Assembly (NCBI RefSeq): GCF_000003605.2
Contig: NW_003107090.1
Span: 976,267 to 1,014,525 of the forward strand
Direction of reading: 5' to 3'
Source of the DNA: Saccoglossus kowalevskii
Lineage: Eukaryota > Hemichordata > Enteropneusta > Harrimaniidae
Length of the DNA stretch: 38,259 nucleotides
The translations under genes were made by a program, and so were the position numbers. Numbering within the stretch: position 1 is the stretch's first letter; each line of letters starts with the position of its first letter. Of the stretch, positions 1-10,545 are shown piece by piece. The notes below the pieces were generated by a model, which saw nothing but the letters and a program-made list of their open reading frames with translations, did not search any database and was not told the origin of the DNA.

Positions 1-1070
1 ACATTCCAACATTCATGTTGAACCAAGGTGGAGACTGATATATTATATAACAACAATGACAATAAAATATGAATAATAACATTTATGTAACATATTGTTT
101 TATTACCTAAAGTATTGATTATTATACATACAATAGTCTAAACATCAGAGAAAAAGCACAATCATCATTTTAATCACTATTTTGGATGGCAAAATTTCAC
201 ACAAAATAATCAGCTTAAATTATGTATTATTATTATTAATTACTATTTTTGATAGACTGCTATACTATAAATACATAAATCAATGCCACATGTTTAAACA
301 TATTCTACTATCAGTCTTCAAATTTGGACCCGACCCCATCTTATATTAGTTTGTTTCTCCAATGCCAGTGCAACGAACTTTACTTGCCAGAATTTCAATG
401 ATGGGAAAGGTGTGAAGGGCAATATTGACAAAGAATAAGCTTCACTGAAAACTCATGTAAATTTTGGCACATTTCCTGACAACTTTGAATGAATAAAAGT
501 CAATGTAAAATAGGAATTTTCATCTGGCAAGTATTTAAATCAATGTTTTTCGCATGGAAATACCCAGTAATTTTTATTTTGTCAGCCAACACTTTGAGAA
601 TTGAATTAAATCTTCAATATTTTAACGAATATTTGTCGTTTTCGTTCATTAGTTTTATCAAACTTACCCGCCCAATAACCCCCATTACTACCATTGTATC
701 CATGTTTTAGAAGTGGCTGGGACACCTACACCAATGCACAGACAATAAAGGTCAGACTAGTTTTAGATTGAATCAATATATTAATATACATATTTCTTCA
801 TTTTTCAGAAAAAAGTAGCCAACTACTGGAGACAGTGTGCTTCTTAGCTTCATTGGACGAGAAGACGACATACACTATCATGATGTACATATTTACTCTG
901 AATGAAGATGGAGTTTTGAAAAAACAGAAAAAAAATGAAACAAAAAACTTAGCAAATCGGACATTGCACCTTATGTTTTTAGACCACTGAAACAGTAACT
1001 CTGTCATTGCTCACTGATGTGAGAGACACAAAGTTATCTATTTCTGAATTTTACCAAGACTCTAAAACAC
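1..1070. other. AT-rich stretch, no gene seen
   Basis: The short ORFs here (489-710 plus, 798-1007 minus) have AT-driven composition and show no domain, signal peptide or splice context that I can support. Confidence 0.5.
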
Positions 1071-1468
1071 TAAGGGACGACGTCAAACCCCCCTACCCCC
1101 CACTGAAACTTAATTGATAAATATTGGTCATGGCGTCAGACTACATTCACCATTAAATACAAATTGATAATCGGACTGTAGTATTGCATACCAGTTGGTT
1201 GTCGGGTGGGTGTAAAAAGAGTTTACAAATGCACGTCATTTGACGCACAGATTTACACTCGAACCAAACCATTTTCCTGTTTTTTTCCCTTTTCGGTTAT
1301 TTCTGTCCATGATTGGATAGAACTACAAATATTCCAAGATTTTTTTGACTTCATTAAAAAATAAAATCATTTTTGTAGGATGGAAACTTTTTGAGGTCAA
1401 AACCCCCACCCCCAAACTAACGGAAATAAGTTTTATATCCGACATCGATCTTTTGACGTCGTCCCTAA
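1071..1468. mobile_element. MITE-like element with short terminal inverted repeats
   Basis: The two ends are inverted copies of a 17-bp sequence (taagggacgacgtcaaa at 1071-1087, its reverse complement at 1452-1468, one mismatch). C-rich or G-rich tracts lie just inside both ends. Between them there is no convincing ORF. The size (398 bp) and the lack of coding capacity fit a non-autonomous DNA transposon. No clear target-site duplication was identified, so the exact borders and superfamily are open. Confidence 0.5.
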
Positions 1469-2422
1469 ACAAGCTTGTGTTTATTCAAAGAGCATTTGTG
1501 ATGTTGCTGAACTTTCCGTCACGGGAGGAATCATGCCTAAAATCATGGTGAACTGATAACATTGCTAACAATACTGGCTCTCAAACACCGACTGAAACGT
1601 ATACAAAAACTGTTAATGAAACAAACACTGGTACTGAAAACGATATGGAAATACAAAGTACTGGAAATGATCAACACGATACAAACGATGAACCGAATAA
1701 TCTTGTCGAATGATGCATATTAAATGGTTTCCAAGGCCGAGGAGGGCATTCACCGTTCCACCGCTTTTGTCTTGGGATCGGAGTTGCCAGTCATGACGGA
1801 TATGGAAATCAAAAATGGCGGCAAAACATGCGACTTATCTGATTTTTTTTTAACTTTCTGAAAGAGTTCAACATAGAGATAATATGTAGAAAATGAGAAA
1901 ATAATGACGCTATTGTGAAATAAGGAAAAAGAGTACTTCCTAGTTGAAAGTACACCAACATGGCGGCCAAACTATATGACCAATCATACCAATTTTTTTC
2001 GAAACTTAAATGCACGTCATGTATTGATGATAAAAGACTGTATAGGAGAGTATTTTGCCTAGTGGTTCTAAAGGTGAATATTTAAGTGTTTTTTTTGTTT
2101 GTTTTTTTTGGCGGAAAAACCACTAAGGTTTTTATAGTGTGAATGTACTACACAAAAGTTGTTCTATATGCAATGAAAAAATCTGGTCACCTCGACCCAC
2201 AGAAAGTGGTCAAACAGCTACTTCCTGTTTTATTTCAATCCAATATGGTTGCCGAACCAATCTACCAATCAAAATTCAAACAGTCATATGGACAATACAC
2301 TTTACTATTCTGATCAGCGGTTTTCCCAAAAATATGGAGGAAAGAAACAAACGAACGATAACAATAAGGGTCTAGCCCTACAGGCTTTGGCCCCTAAGAA
2401 CTGAACGATAATAATAAGGGCT
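1469..2422. other. Intergenic stretch, no gene supported
   Basis: One open stretch at 1552-1713 (plus) is rich in Asn and Thr and ends in a stop, but it has no start codon and only an AT-rich context, so it is not called. Near 2353-2425 the motif 'acgataayaataaggg' occurs twice about 50 bases apart. This looks like a repeat fragment. Confidence 0.4.
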
Positions 2423-2671
2423 TCACTCTTCTTTCATCTCCGCCTCGTCGGGAATGATTCTGAGCAGCTCTGCCTGGCTCTGTTGCTTTTTCCAGTCAGG
2501 GTTTCTAGCATGGGTCGTCGCCGCAGCCATGGCATCCGACATTCTAGCTGGTAGGATAAGTTTTTTCTTGACTTTTTTACCCTTGTGTCGTTTTCTCCTT
2601 TGTGTGTTATGCTTTTCCACAACAAAGAAATTAAAACTTGGCGCCACTACGTAACCACATGTTGGGTTCAT
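2423..2671 (-). CDS. Small basic protein, unrecognised
   Basis: An 82-codon ORF starts at an ATG in a favourable context (gccgccATGA) and ends in TGA. The product has a hydrophobic N-terminal segment, then a strongly basic stretch rich in Lys and Arg (about residues 23-38), and an acidic C-terminus. I do not recognise a family. It is more GC-rich than its surroundings and sits next to the DIRS-derived block, so it could be a retrocopy, a first exon, or part of a repeat. No splice partner or poly(A) signal was identified. Confidence 0.3.
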   Translation of the reverse strand: MNPTCGYVVAPSFNFFVVEKHNTQRRKRHKGKKVKKKLILPARMSDAMAAATTHARNPDWKKQQSQAELLRIIPDEAEMKEE

Positions 2672-2739
2672 GGCGGCACCTTTTACAACTGTATTTCGTT
2701 TCCCTCATGCATGTCGTCTTTTATTTATAATGTATTTAA

Positions 2740-4050
2740 GAAATGGATAGATGCACTGGCAACGCCAGAAGCTCACCGCCGGTATTATCTTCTCAGTTTT
2801 TGAGGCGGATCTGCAACCATTGTACTCAGAACTTGCAGGAACGGAACCTGCATGGTAAATGCTACCATTGTATTATGTGCGCACGGGGTTCGGGCGTTAG
2901 CCCAGAGGGTATTTGTGATCGCTGGGGTTCTGAAGCCTAGGATTCTTTTCAGCAGTATGTAAAAATTGCCGAAACTGACCACGTCGCTCGCTCGCGAAAA
3001 GGTCGTGCGGCAAGTGTTACCAGCATGGGTACGAGTGAGTTGTGCGTTGGCACGAGTGAGAAGTCTTCGCGGTAGGCTACCGGTTCTCGTATCGGGATAC
3101 CAAGCAAAGAGCCTGATAGTAGAGGTGCCGATGTATTTTGGTCGAAGGACTTTTGGGGCAAATTGCGACCCTGGCAGGCAGAGTAGACCACCTGCAGGCG
3201 GAGTGAGCTGGAATAAACACAGAAAGCACCGTTTGCATTCTAAACACATCTCTTCTGGGAAATCCGCCGTACCCAGCCATGACACCCCCTGCTGATTCGG
3301 GGGAGGCCGAGGCTCAGGCTAGTGGCAACGGGTCTCCTCGGGAACCTCAGACACGTAACACCAATGGGAACGCTGGGAGCTAAGACTCCCTTTCTCGGGC
3401 AGGGAGTTTGGGTCAGGACATACATTGTACCGCCCTCCTGCTTTCAACCAGCCAGGGTTCACTACGCGGTACCGGACTGATTAATTTACCTTCAAGTCTG
3501 AGCTCTGCTGTGGGTTTCGATTTCCTTCTCGCCGACCCACAGGCATACCCAGAGGGAACCGACCCTGTCATGAGACGCACTTTCAAACACGCTCTCGCTC
3601 ACATATTTAGGCTGAGAGCTGGCAGTTCATTCGCATTGGATACAGTGGGTACCTCGGGCGGTCCCTCAGAATCCACATTGCGTAATGACTCTGTGAGCCA
3701 CACCGTTGGGGTGATGTGGAATATTATCAGTCCAGGTGACACTATGTATATTCCCCCACCCTCGATCCTAAAGCAGCCACTTACGGTTGCTTCTACGCTG
3801 ATGTGTTTACAGGCGCCAGGATCCAGATCGACCCCACCTGCACGTCTCTCCTGGTCCAGCTGAGTGCTGAGCGTGGCGTACGGTGCGCAGACGGTGTTGA
3901 GGGGTGGTCATTGGTCGGCCGTTGAGGAGGTAATGCCAAAAGCCCTGAGCTGGGGTAATCTTTTGCATAACCCCTTTCGCTGGACCAAACTGTAGGCAGA
4001 GTCAGACGCCGGTAGGTGGCGGGTTTTTTCGAGCAAACAGAAAACAAATG
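2740..4050 (+). pseudogene. Degraded gag-like ORF of a DIRS-type retroelement
   Basis: A GC-rich block starts abruptly near 2740. In one plus-strand frame an ORF begins at the ATG at 3279, is broken by a stop near 3381, stays open over 3408-3863 and continues in the same frame past further stops to about 4050. A Gly/Ser/Pro/Glu-rich N-terminus followed by a globular-looking stretch is compatible with a retroelement gag. The gag call rests mainly on position: the block adjoins DIRS RNase H and tyrosine-recombinase remnants lying in the opposite orientation, and its end is duplicated at the far side of them. Sequence similarity to a gag family was not recognised by eye. Confidence 0.4.
3994..4048 (+). 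repeat. Left arm of a ~55-bp inverted repeat in the DIRS-like element
   Basis: This segment is repeated in inverted orientation at 6200-6253 with only a few mismatches. The shared core includes ggcagagtcagacgcc and gagcaaacaga. In the plus frame it continues the gag-like ORF. It may be a terminal repeat of a DIRS element, or the duplicated edge of an internal inversion. Confidence 0.75.
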
Positions 4051-4349
4051 ATTAAAGTCTTTTCCCAGTCCGGGATGAAAACAAACTCAAAACCTTAGTT
4101 AAGACCCAAAACGGGTGGTGTCTTACCTTGACTGTGCTGTCCCCGGAGCCAGAAGCCAATGCTGCTGTGGTGACAGGGTTCGGTGTGCCTGGGAAAGCTA
4201 GACCCAAGCCGAATTTGGGAGTGATAAGCTTGAAGTAGGACCAAAACAGTTCACGTGAGGGCATAGGTCGGAAAAAAAAGTGAAACCTGGGAGCTTCCAG
4301 GAAGTGCCAGTGGTACAAACAATCTGCCCGCAAGAATGCCGAGACTTAT

Positions 4350-5420
4350 CGCCTATGTGCAGGGGCCCCTGCGGTTGTTTGGGCTGGGTCAGCAAACAAA
4401 GCCTGACCCGCTACGACGGAGCCTAACCTGAAGAGACAATGCTGAATAGATTGGGTGTCTCTTAGGTAGTAGTTGATGAAGACGTTCTGCGTTCTCCTGA
4501 AGCCTGCCCTCAGAATGTGTTTGATGGGGCGCCTGAGGCTAGCGCTAGTGAGTTAGCAAACGCACTGACCTCATGTGCTCGTACTTGGTGTCTCTGCAAG
4601 GTCTGTGTTGAGGAGGATAATGTATTATAGACCTCCAGTACAGTCACAGTAAACCACCTGGAGATGGAAGTCTGGGAAGCCGGCTTATCCATCCTGTTTG
4701 CCAGAGCCGTAACACAAAAACATTTGTTTGGTTTCCTGTCTGGAAAACCTGGTACGGTTCTCATAGCAACTCAGCGCTCGGACCGGGCAGAGAAGCAATT
4801 CCTCCTGATCCTCCGGACCGACAATGTTTGACAGCCGGGGGATGACGATCGGTTGAGGATCGTGTCCTGGGATTTGGTTCTTTAGTACAACTTGATCGTC
4901 CATAAAGGCGGCACAACCAACCGCAAAGGACAGTGCGCCTAGCTCTGACCGGCGCCTACCTGAGAGGGGCTCAAAAGGGTGGTCTGCTTAGGGCTGATAA
5001 AACAATCGACAGGTCCCAATCGGGCGGTTCCTTTGAACGGGCTCTTGGCCTCTGATTATGGAAAGCAGTAGACAGTCTCCTAATAATGGGACAATCGGCT
5101 CGACTTGACCCCAAAGAGTTTTCTATGGCGGGGGACAAGACTGACCTGTAGCCAACGATCGCTGCGTAGGACAGACCCACTTCGTCAAACAAGTGGACAA
5201 ATAAGTCTGCTACCTGGCCGATAGAGGGATGGCATGGATCAATCTCCCTTCCACTACACCAACTGGTGTATGCTCGCCATTTCGGGTCGTAGGCAGCGTT
5301 GGTGGAATCCCTGTTCACCCTGGCCAGGATGTTGGCAGCCCGCTTAGATAGACCTTTTGTCTGCGCAAGTCTACTGAGAGCCTCCAGGCGTGTAAGTGGT
5401 ACACTGCTGGGCTTGTTGGG
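4350..5420 (-). pseudogene. Tyrosine recombinase of a DIRS-type retrotransposon, broken
   Basis: Read on the minus strand, several frames together give a DIRS-style tyrosine recombinase. The N-terminal SAM-like part has a Ser-Thr-x-x-x-Tyr...Trp...Trp-Cys pattern (about 5210-5320). The first catalytic Arg region reads RRSELGALSF (about 4920-4950). Next come LCPVRAL, RAHEVSAFA (the His/Arg box, near 4560) and an INYYLRDTQ segment carrying the candidate catalytic Tyr (near 4450-4480). At least three frameshifts or stops separate these parts, so the gene is dead. Recombinase and RNase H without an integrase are the hallmark of DIRS elements, which integrate by a tyrosine recombinase. Confidence 0.8.
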
Positions 5421-6199
5421 AGTATGTCCGGCAGCACTACCGGTGTTTCGACTATCATTTCCAGCATGACCGTAAACCAGGCCGGGGTCGGCCAATTGGG
5501 CGCCACCAGAGTTAATATGCAGGTGGGCTCTTGTCGAAGTTTCTCCAGTACCCGGTGAATTAGCGGGAAGGGAGGAAAGGCGTACACATTCATGTGGGAC
5601 CAGGGGATCGATAAGGTATCCACGGCCCAGGCGTCTGCCAGACTGTTTCTCACCCCTGGAGGGTGGTGTGCGGTTAGCTCCACATTGTATTCCAGGCACC
5701 AAAGGAGAATTTGCTCTGCTAGGACTGATAACGATGGGGAACGCGTCCCCCCTCCTTGTTGATTTGTGTTGTGTTGTCTGTGCGGAGCAGGACTCTCGAA
5801 CTTCGAGGTGAAAGTGCTAGGTGCACTGCTTTCAGCTCGAGCCAGTTGATATGGTGGTCCCGAACCCACTGCAGGGGCCATATTCCTTGTGCTTATTTCT
5901 CCAATAGATGCGCTCCCCACCTTTGGAGGGAGGCGTCTATTACCAGAATCATAGCTGTGACGAATGGGTCCAAGGGGACCCCCTGTCTGAAGTTGGTCAG
6001 TGACGACCACCAGGACGGGTTTCCTTTACTTTGTCTGGGATCAATACTCGCCTGTCTAGTTCCTGTAGGTGAGCTTGGTGTTCCAATAACATGCATCGGA
6101 CAGGGCGGCTGCGTAGTGCGTCCTTGGGAACTACACTTCGAACAGAGGTCGCGATGGGACTTTTTGTGATTTACTAGAAAGACCAACTGGTGAAGTAAT
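5420..6199 (-). pseudogene. RNase H / end of reverse transcriptase, DIRS-type, broken
   Basis: On the minus strand, the frame near 5893-6050 shows the DIRS pattern of an Asn-x-x-x-Gly-x-Pro-Leu segment followed by IDASLQRWGAHL (the first RNase H aspartate region). The next frame holds NQQGGGTRS and CLEYNVELTAHHPPGVRNSL, matching the RNase H C-terminal half with its conserved His-x-Pro-Gly-x-x-Asn-x-x-Ala-Asp. The reverse-transcriptase core that should precede it is absent: the sequence enters directly from the inverted-repeat arm at 6200. The element is therefore truncated as well as frameshifted. Confidence 0.75.
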
Positions 6200-6253
6200 T
6201 TTGTTTCTGTTTGCTCGGAAAAACCCGCCACCTATCGGCGTCTGACTCTGCCT
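6200..6253 (-). repeat. Right arm of the DIRS-like inverted repeat
   Basis: This is the inverted copy of 3994-4048. The GC-rich transposon sequence ends here and AT-rich flanking sequence resumes at about 6260, so this is also the right boundary of the element. Confidence 0.75.
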
Positions 6254-6562
6254 CTGGTAATTGAGAACCCACCTATTCACATAGTTCATACCACCATTAG
6301 TAAGTCATATCTGAAAATAATATACCTATTCGTGAACTATGCGTATCATGTGGTCTTCCATCATCTGGATTGAAGATGAACATGGTTTTGAGGATAGATA
6401 ATGTACAATAAAGAACGATAAAGTATTTAACAAGGTGTTCAAGATAGTTTGGGGTGCATCAGGTACGATTAGCTTCATAATTTGATTGATTGATAAACAT
6501 CTATATCCAGCCATCCATCCATCATTTATTTATCTATTTGTATATTGTATTTCCTTTAACTT
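6254..6562. other. AT-rich spacer, nothing seen
   Basis: No ORF, splice-flanked block or repeat structure could be supported here. Confidence 0.5.
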
Positions 6563-7020
6563 CAGGAGGGTGGCTGCTATGTCCTGTCCACACAGTTTTG
6601 TGTATGCTCTAAAGTTCTTGCTGAAAGTCCACGTCTTTTATCAATGGAAAAGCAGCCTCAAATATTTATTTCTGATATGGCTCACATGGTGGCTAAGCAT
6701 GAGAATAAACTAAAAGAAAACATGTTTTGTCCAATCGAAGGGAGAGTAGCACAACGTGAACATGCCATGGCTTGGTACCTGGAAAAAGTCGTGTGTTACA
6801 TAGATGAGATGAGGCTGTCAATGTTTGACGTTCTACATTAAAAGAACACTAAAAGATCTTGAGAAGAATTAGAAATGTTCCAGAACTAAGAGGAATGATA
6901 AACAGTCAAGCTGCTGAACAGTTGCATAGTTCATGGAAACATTACACCCATTTTTTAAATACAATGTCAGCTTCTACACAGCTCTTCTTTTTCTTAAATA
7001 TTACAAATTTATGCAATTAG
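6563..7020 (+). pseudogene. Transposon-derived ORF remnant, possibly KDZ-type
   Basis: An open frame from about 6563 runs through MEKQPQIFISDMAHMVAKH and EGRVAQ to a stop at 6841. After frameshifts, a second frame at about 6860-7018 reads NVPELRGMINSQAAEQLHSS and then HFLNTMS before a stop. The pairing of an 'F.CDMAHMVAKH' block with a 'VPEL.G.INSQ.AEQLH' block is, as I remember it, typical of the C-terminal part of large uncharacterised proteins repeated in mollusc and cnidarian genomes, some of them annotated as Kyakuja-Dileera-Zisupton transposases. The family name is uncertain. The frameshifts and missing middle show that it is a fossil. Confidence 0.5.
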
Positions 7021-8637
7021 GTCATGAGTCAATGGGGTTGGTCGGTACCATCCGAGGGGAATAATGCTCATAGTGTTTTTTGGTAAACTATCCATCTGTA
7101 CAGTGAGAAAAAATGTGATAGCACTGTATCCGTGGCAGCTTTATGTTCGTTATCACCCTTTTTATATCCTAACTTTTTGGAAAATAAAGTGAAAATGGTT
7201 TTGTTTTCTTATACGCAAACGCTTATATTTTATGAAGAGTTATTACAAATTTAGCAATATACTTGAACACAATAATCTGTTGCCCTTTTATTGGGGAATT
7301 GAGATTGGGGAATTGAGAATTTTTTATGTAAGTTGTACATTTATAATATCATTGTTAAATGTGTTACCTTTCCTCGGTTTCAAATTCACAAAAGAAATGC
7401 TATATTTTATATTTTCTCAAGTTTAATTTAATCAGTGTACTGTTAATTCTTTTATTTCAAATCAATATCTGTGTACAAGCTAAACACCTGTTAACCAATA
7501 TTATTTTTAAATTATTACTAAAAATGTTATTGTAACTTAGAAACTTAGAAAACATGATTTACAGTCTACAATAATAGTTTGTCCTGAAATGTATTAGGAG
7601 TTTTAGTAATGTGAGTATGTTTCCCTACAGCACAGTAATGTATTTCATAAATATGTTTCAAAGCCAATTTTGTCATGAATAAAATTACAGTTGCTATTTA
7701 AGGTATTTTCTGGTGGTGGTGGTGGTGATAATAGTATTAATTATAACGTACTTGTCGAATAGTAGTCCTATCTTTGAAGGAAGCTTGAAAGAACGAAAAA
7801 TCTTATACCATATGTAACCCACAGTTATTATTTTAACTATATCTACTATACAGGGGAATAAAGATCCTAAGGTATGTACTTACAGTCCTGCAAAATAGAT
7901 ATCAGATCTAATTGACTTGTTTGAATTTATTAATTTTTATTTTTAGTACTTTTTTAATTCTATTTGTTTAATTTTTATTTTAAAGTATAATTATTTTCTT
8001 AGTCTGATCATCAAAGTCCATAAATAAAGAAATTAAAAAACAAATTAATAAAATATAAATTTAAACAAGCCCAGTTAGATCTTATTTTAATCAGATTGGG
8101 AAAATATAAGATAATAGTTCAAACAGACATATAGATAGGACATTCACAGGGATGTCATTTAAAGCAGTGCATGTGTGTGTGTTGGGTTATTATCACATTT
8201 GTGTTGCATCTTCCAAAATATATTCCTTACAAATAATTGCTTGACTTAATATTTGGTTTATTGTTGTATACCATGTCTGTCTTGGAGCAGTAGCTTAGCA
8301 TATTAGATCACATTCTAATTTGTTTCAATCAATCAATTTCAGGAACTGGGAGCATCACTCCAAGTGCCTATTGCAGGAGCTGTTGTTTACATAAAAGGTG
8401 CGCAAGAAGTAATATAATGCCATTGGAAAAATAAAATTAATAAAAGTGTGGACAAATATTGGCCATATATTTGTCAGTACATACCTGTCGTTTAATTAAT
8501 TTCCACCTCTACAAGGTTCTTAAATTGAGAGAATGAATGTGTCCACAAATAGTTGATACTTATTTAGGTTAAGAACTCGTGTTTGATCAACGTCCACCAT
8601 TGCAAGTTGTTAAAATAATGAAATAAATATACTGGTG
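7021..8637. other. AT-rich region without a supported gene; short TGG repeat
   Basis: A short TGG microsatellite lies at about 7711-7728. At 8344-8396 an open block with acceptor- and donor-like edges exists, but its two readable frames give no recognisable domain and no partner exon, so it is not called. Confidence 0.4.
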
Positions 8638-8886
8638 TCATTTGATATTTGATTTAATTGTGAAACTTTCTAACAAAATGTTCACTGCTGACTTCGAACC
8701 CTCAATCAATAATTCCGCAGACATAGTATAAATACCAAAGCACCACAGAAGATATTTGTCTGTTGCCTGAATTGTTTTTGTAATATAGGGAACGCCATCG
8801 ACACTTACCTTGACTTGGGTATTCTGTTTATCTTTTGTCACAATCATTGGTTGAACAAATTGCGCGTCGTCCAGTTTAAGACGCAA
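8638..8886 (-). CDS. Unrecognised short open block (exon or remnant)
   Basis: About 82 codons are open after an in-frame TAA, and no ATG stands at the 5' edge. The product has a protein-like composition with VKVSVDGVPYITKTIQ and a following hydrophobic segment containing LLWCFGIYTMSAELL. It is more convincing than the plus-strand frames of the same bases. I do not recognise the family. It could be an exon of a gene running leftward or a fragment of a repeat. A tRNA-derived repeat lies immediately to the right. Confidence 0.3.
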   Translation of the reverse strand: MRLKLDDAQFVQPMIVTKDKQNTQVKVSVDGVPYITKTIQATDKYLLWCFGIYTMSAELLIEGSKSAVNILLESFTIKSNIK

Positions 8887-9000
8887 GTTATTTTATTATT
8901 TATTCATTCAGTTTTGCATGTTGGAGTTTCGGGAGATTTACTTATGGTTTGAGGGATTTCAGTTTAATTTGATTGACGTTTTCATGGTAGCTCTGAGCGA

Positions 9001-9245
9001 GAATCGAACCCACTGCCTTTTCAAGCTAATTTTGTTTTATCTCGATGGCACGCTTGTGTATCACGCCACGACGTTGGTCGTTGAGTGGTGTTCATTTTGC
9101 CAACTGCTTCAATGTTCCGATGAGTTGAACGGGAAAGCCAACACTATTGCTGGTTTCCGATTGCTTCGGTTCCGGTGAGTGTATATAGTGTGATTCGAAC
9201 CCATGGCGTTTAATGATGTCTTCCTCTCCCGCCACGCCACGTTTC
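9001..9245 (-). repeat. Two tRNA-derived (SINE-like) heads
   Basis: The minus strand carries two RNA polymerase III B-box matches, GGTTCGATTC (9001-9010) and GGTTCGAATC (9192-9201). Each is preceded on that strand by a 'cgtggcgtg' sequence (near 9062 and 9232), where a tRNA 5' half would lie. Spacing and box sequences fit degenerate tRNA-derived SINE heads about 190 bases apart. Neither folds as an intact tRNA by eye. Confidence 0.5.
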
Positions 9246-9839
9246 AACCACATTGCCATTTTGCAACAAAGTGCGTGACCCCCACTGACTATATGATCGT
9301 TTTGTTAAGCTAGGATTTATTACCGTTATTATCATTATATTGTCACGTGATTTTGTTCCACCTTATGTGTAAAGTATCTATATTGTAATTTGTATATACC
9401 AATTCGTATATACCGCGCAAACGACCCCGATTGGAGGTCATGTCTTTTGTAACGTCACCAATACGTGTGTAGGTACTGCTTCTAGAACTGTGCCTATATA
9501 GCATATACCCGGTATCTTAATTACACATATCTAAAATATTTCTATGAGGTCTTATTGTACAGCTATATTATCCAGTCAAGACCAATCAAGGTACTTTACT
9601 CACTCAGGAGTAAATAGGAACCTGGTTTAGTATGATTAACACCAAAACTCGTGTACTCTGCACATTGCAGCCATTGTTGTATGCTTTCTAGGGAGTTGAG
9701 ATTGCTCATAAGTTTAACTCAGTGTATGGTACATTGACCACAGATATTATAATGTGCAGCGTTTTGGGGCATGATGTCATTGTAGATTTCAACACTATAT
9801 AAATGGTAGTTATCAGGTCATAATTTTTAGTGATCTTGT
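9246..9839. other. Spacer, nothing supported
   Basis: Mixed-composition sequence without a recognisable ORF or repeat structure. Confidence 0.4.
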
Positions 9840-10545
9840 GCAACAGACCGATACCAGCAGAATTCTATCTAAAGGGATCTGGCAGAGACATTATTGTTAC
9901 TCACAACCAAATACTGACTGATATTCATATCAAGGCTGAACAAGATCTTCTTTAAAAACAGATCCCGCATATCAACATATTTCAGGACACATTTATGGCA
10001 CACCAATATCAATTAAAAAAATTATTGACAGATTCGGTTCAGAAACTATAACGCTGGTGGGGCACACCAGGTAGCTGTTTGTACAATAGATAATATGCTT
10101 TACCAGTACAATAGTTTATCTGGGCAACCATCCAGTCACCTCCAGTGTCAAACTGCATTAATTTACAGTCATTATGCCAATCCAGAAAACAAGAAGGCGA
10201 GATACCATACCACGCACACGGAGAAAGAGAGTAAGTGGCAATAACTGGTTTGTTTCCCATTGCTAATCCAGTGAAAATATGTATCGGTAATGCAGCTGAC
10301 ATACCATCTCTCAGGTTCAATGAAGGTGTGATGAGGACACATCTTTTGAGACGTTTTGAAAAGAGAAAGTTCACTCCTAAGCTAAGATAGGCATGCGTAA
10401 AAAAAACTATACGAGAGCAAACAGTTTGCTGTACATTTATATTGCTCATGCAACATGCCAGAAGAATTTAGAGAAATGGTTCAATGTGACTCAAGTAAAT
10501 GTAAATCGATCACATTCAGACATCTTGAGATGCATGTATTCATTT
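9840..10545 (+). pseudogene. Ulp1-like (C48-type) cysteine peptidase plus PHD-like finger, broken
   Basis: Three plus-strand frames together resemble the Ulp1/C48-like C-terminal modules of invertebrate transposon proteins. About 9855-10000 gives a LTDIHIKAEQDLL and HINIFQDT block. About 10050-10150 gives a block with the aligned 'AGGAHQVAVCTID' (where the catalytic His region lies) and YNSLSGQPSSHLQ. About 10235-10385 gives IANPVKICIGNAADIPSLRF followed by MRTHLLRRFEKRKFTP. Near 10440-10520 comes YCSCNMPEEFREMVQC, the first half of a PHD-like zinc finger. Stops and frameshifts separate the blocks. The open frame on the minus strand (10039-10449) is a shadow of this. Confidence 0.55.

Noticed and set aside
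1552-1713. Asn/Thr-rich open stretch
   Set aside because: There is no start codon, acceptor or neighbour exon, and its composition can arise from AT-rich low-complexity sequence.
2785-3285. Minus-strand ORF of 166 codons opposite the gag-like block
   Set aside because: It begins at a non-ATG codon and has no recognisable domain; GC-rich retroelement sequence often leaves long antisense frames.
10039-10449. Minus-strand ORF of 136 codons
   Set aside because: The plus strand of the same bases shows collinear Ulp1-like and PHD-like blocks; the minus-strand frame matches nothing I know and is best explained as its shadow.
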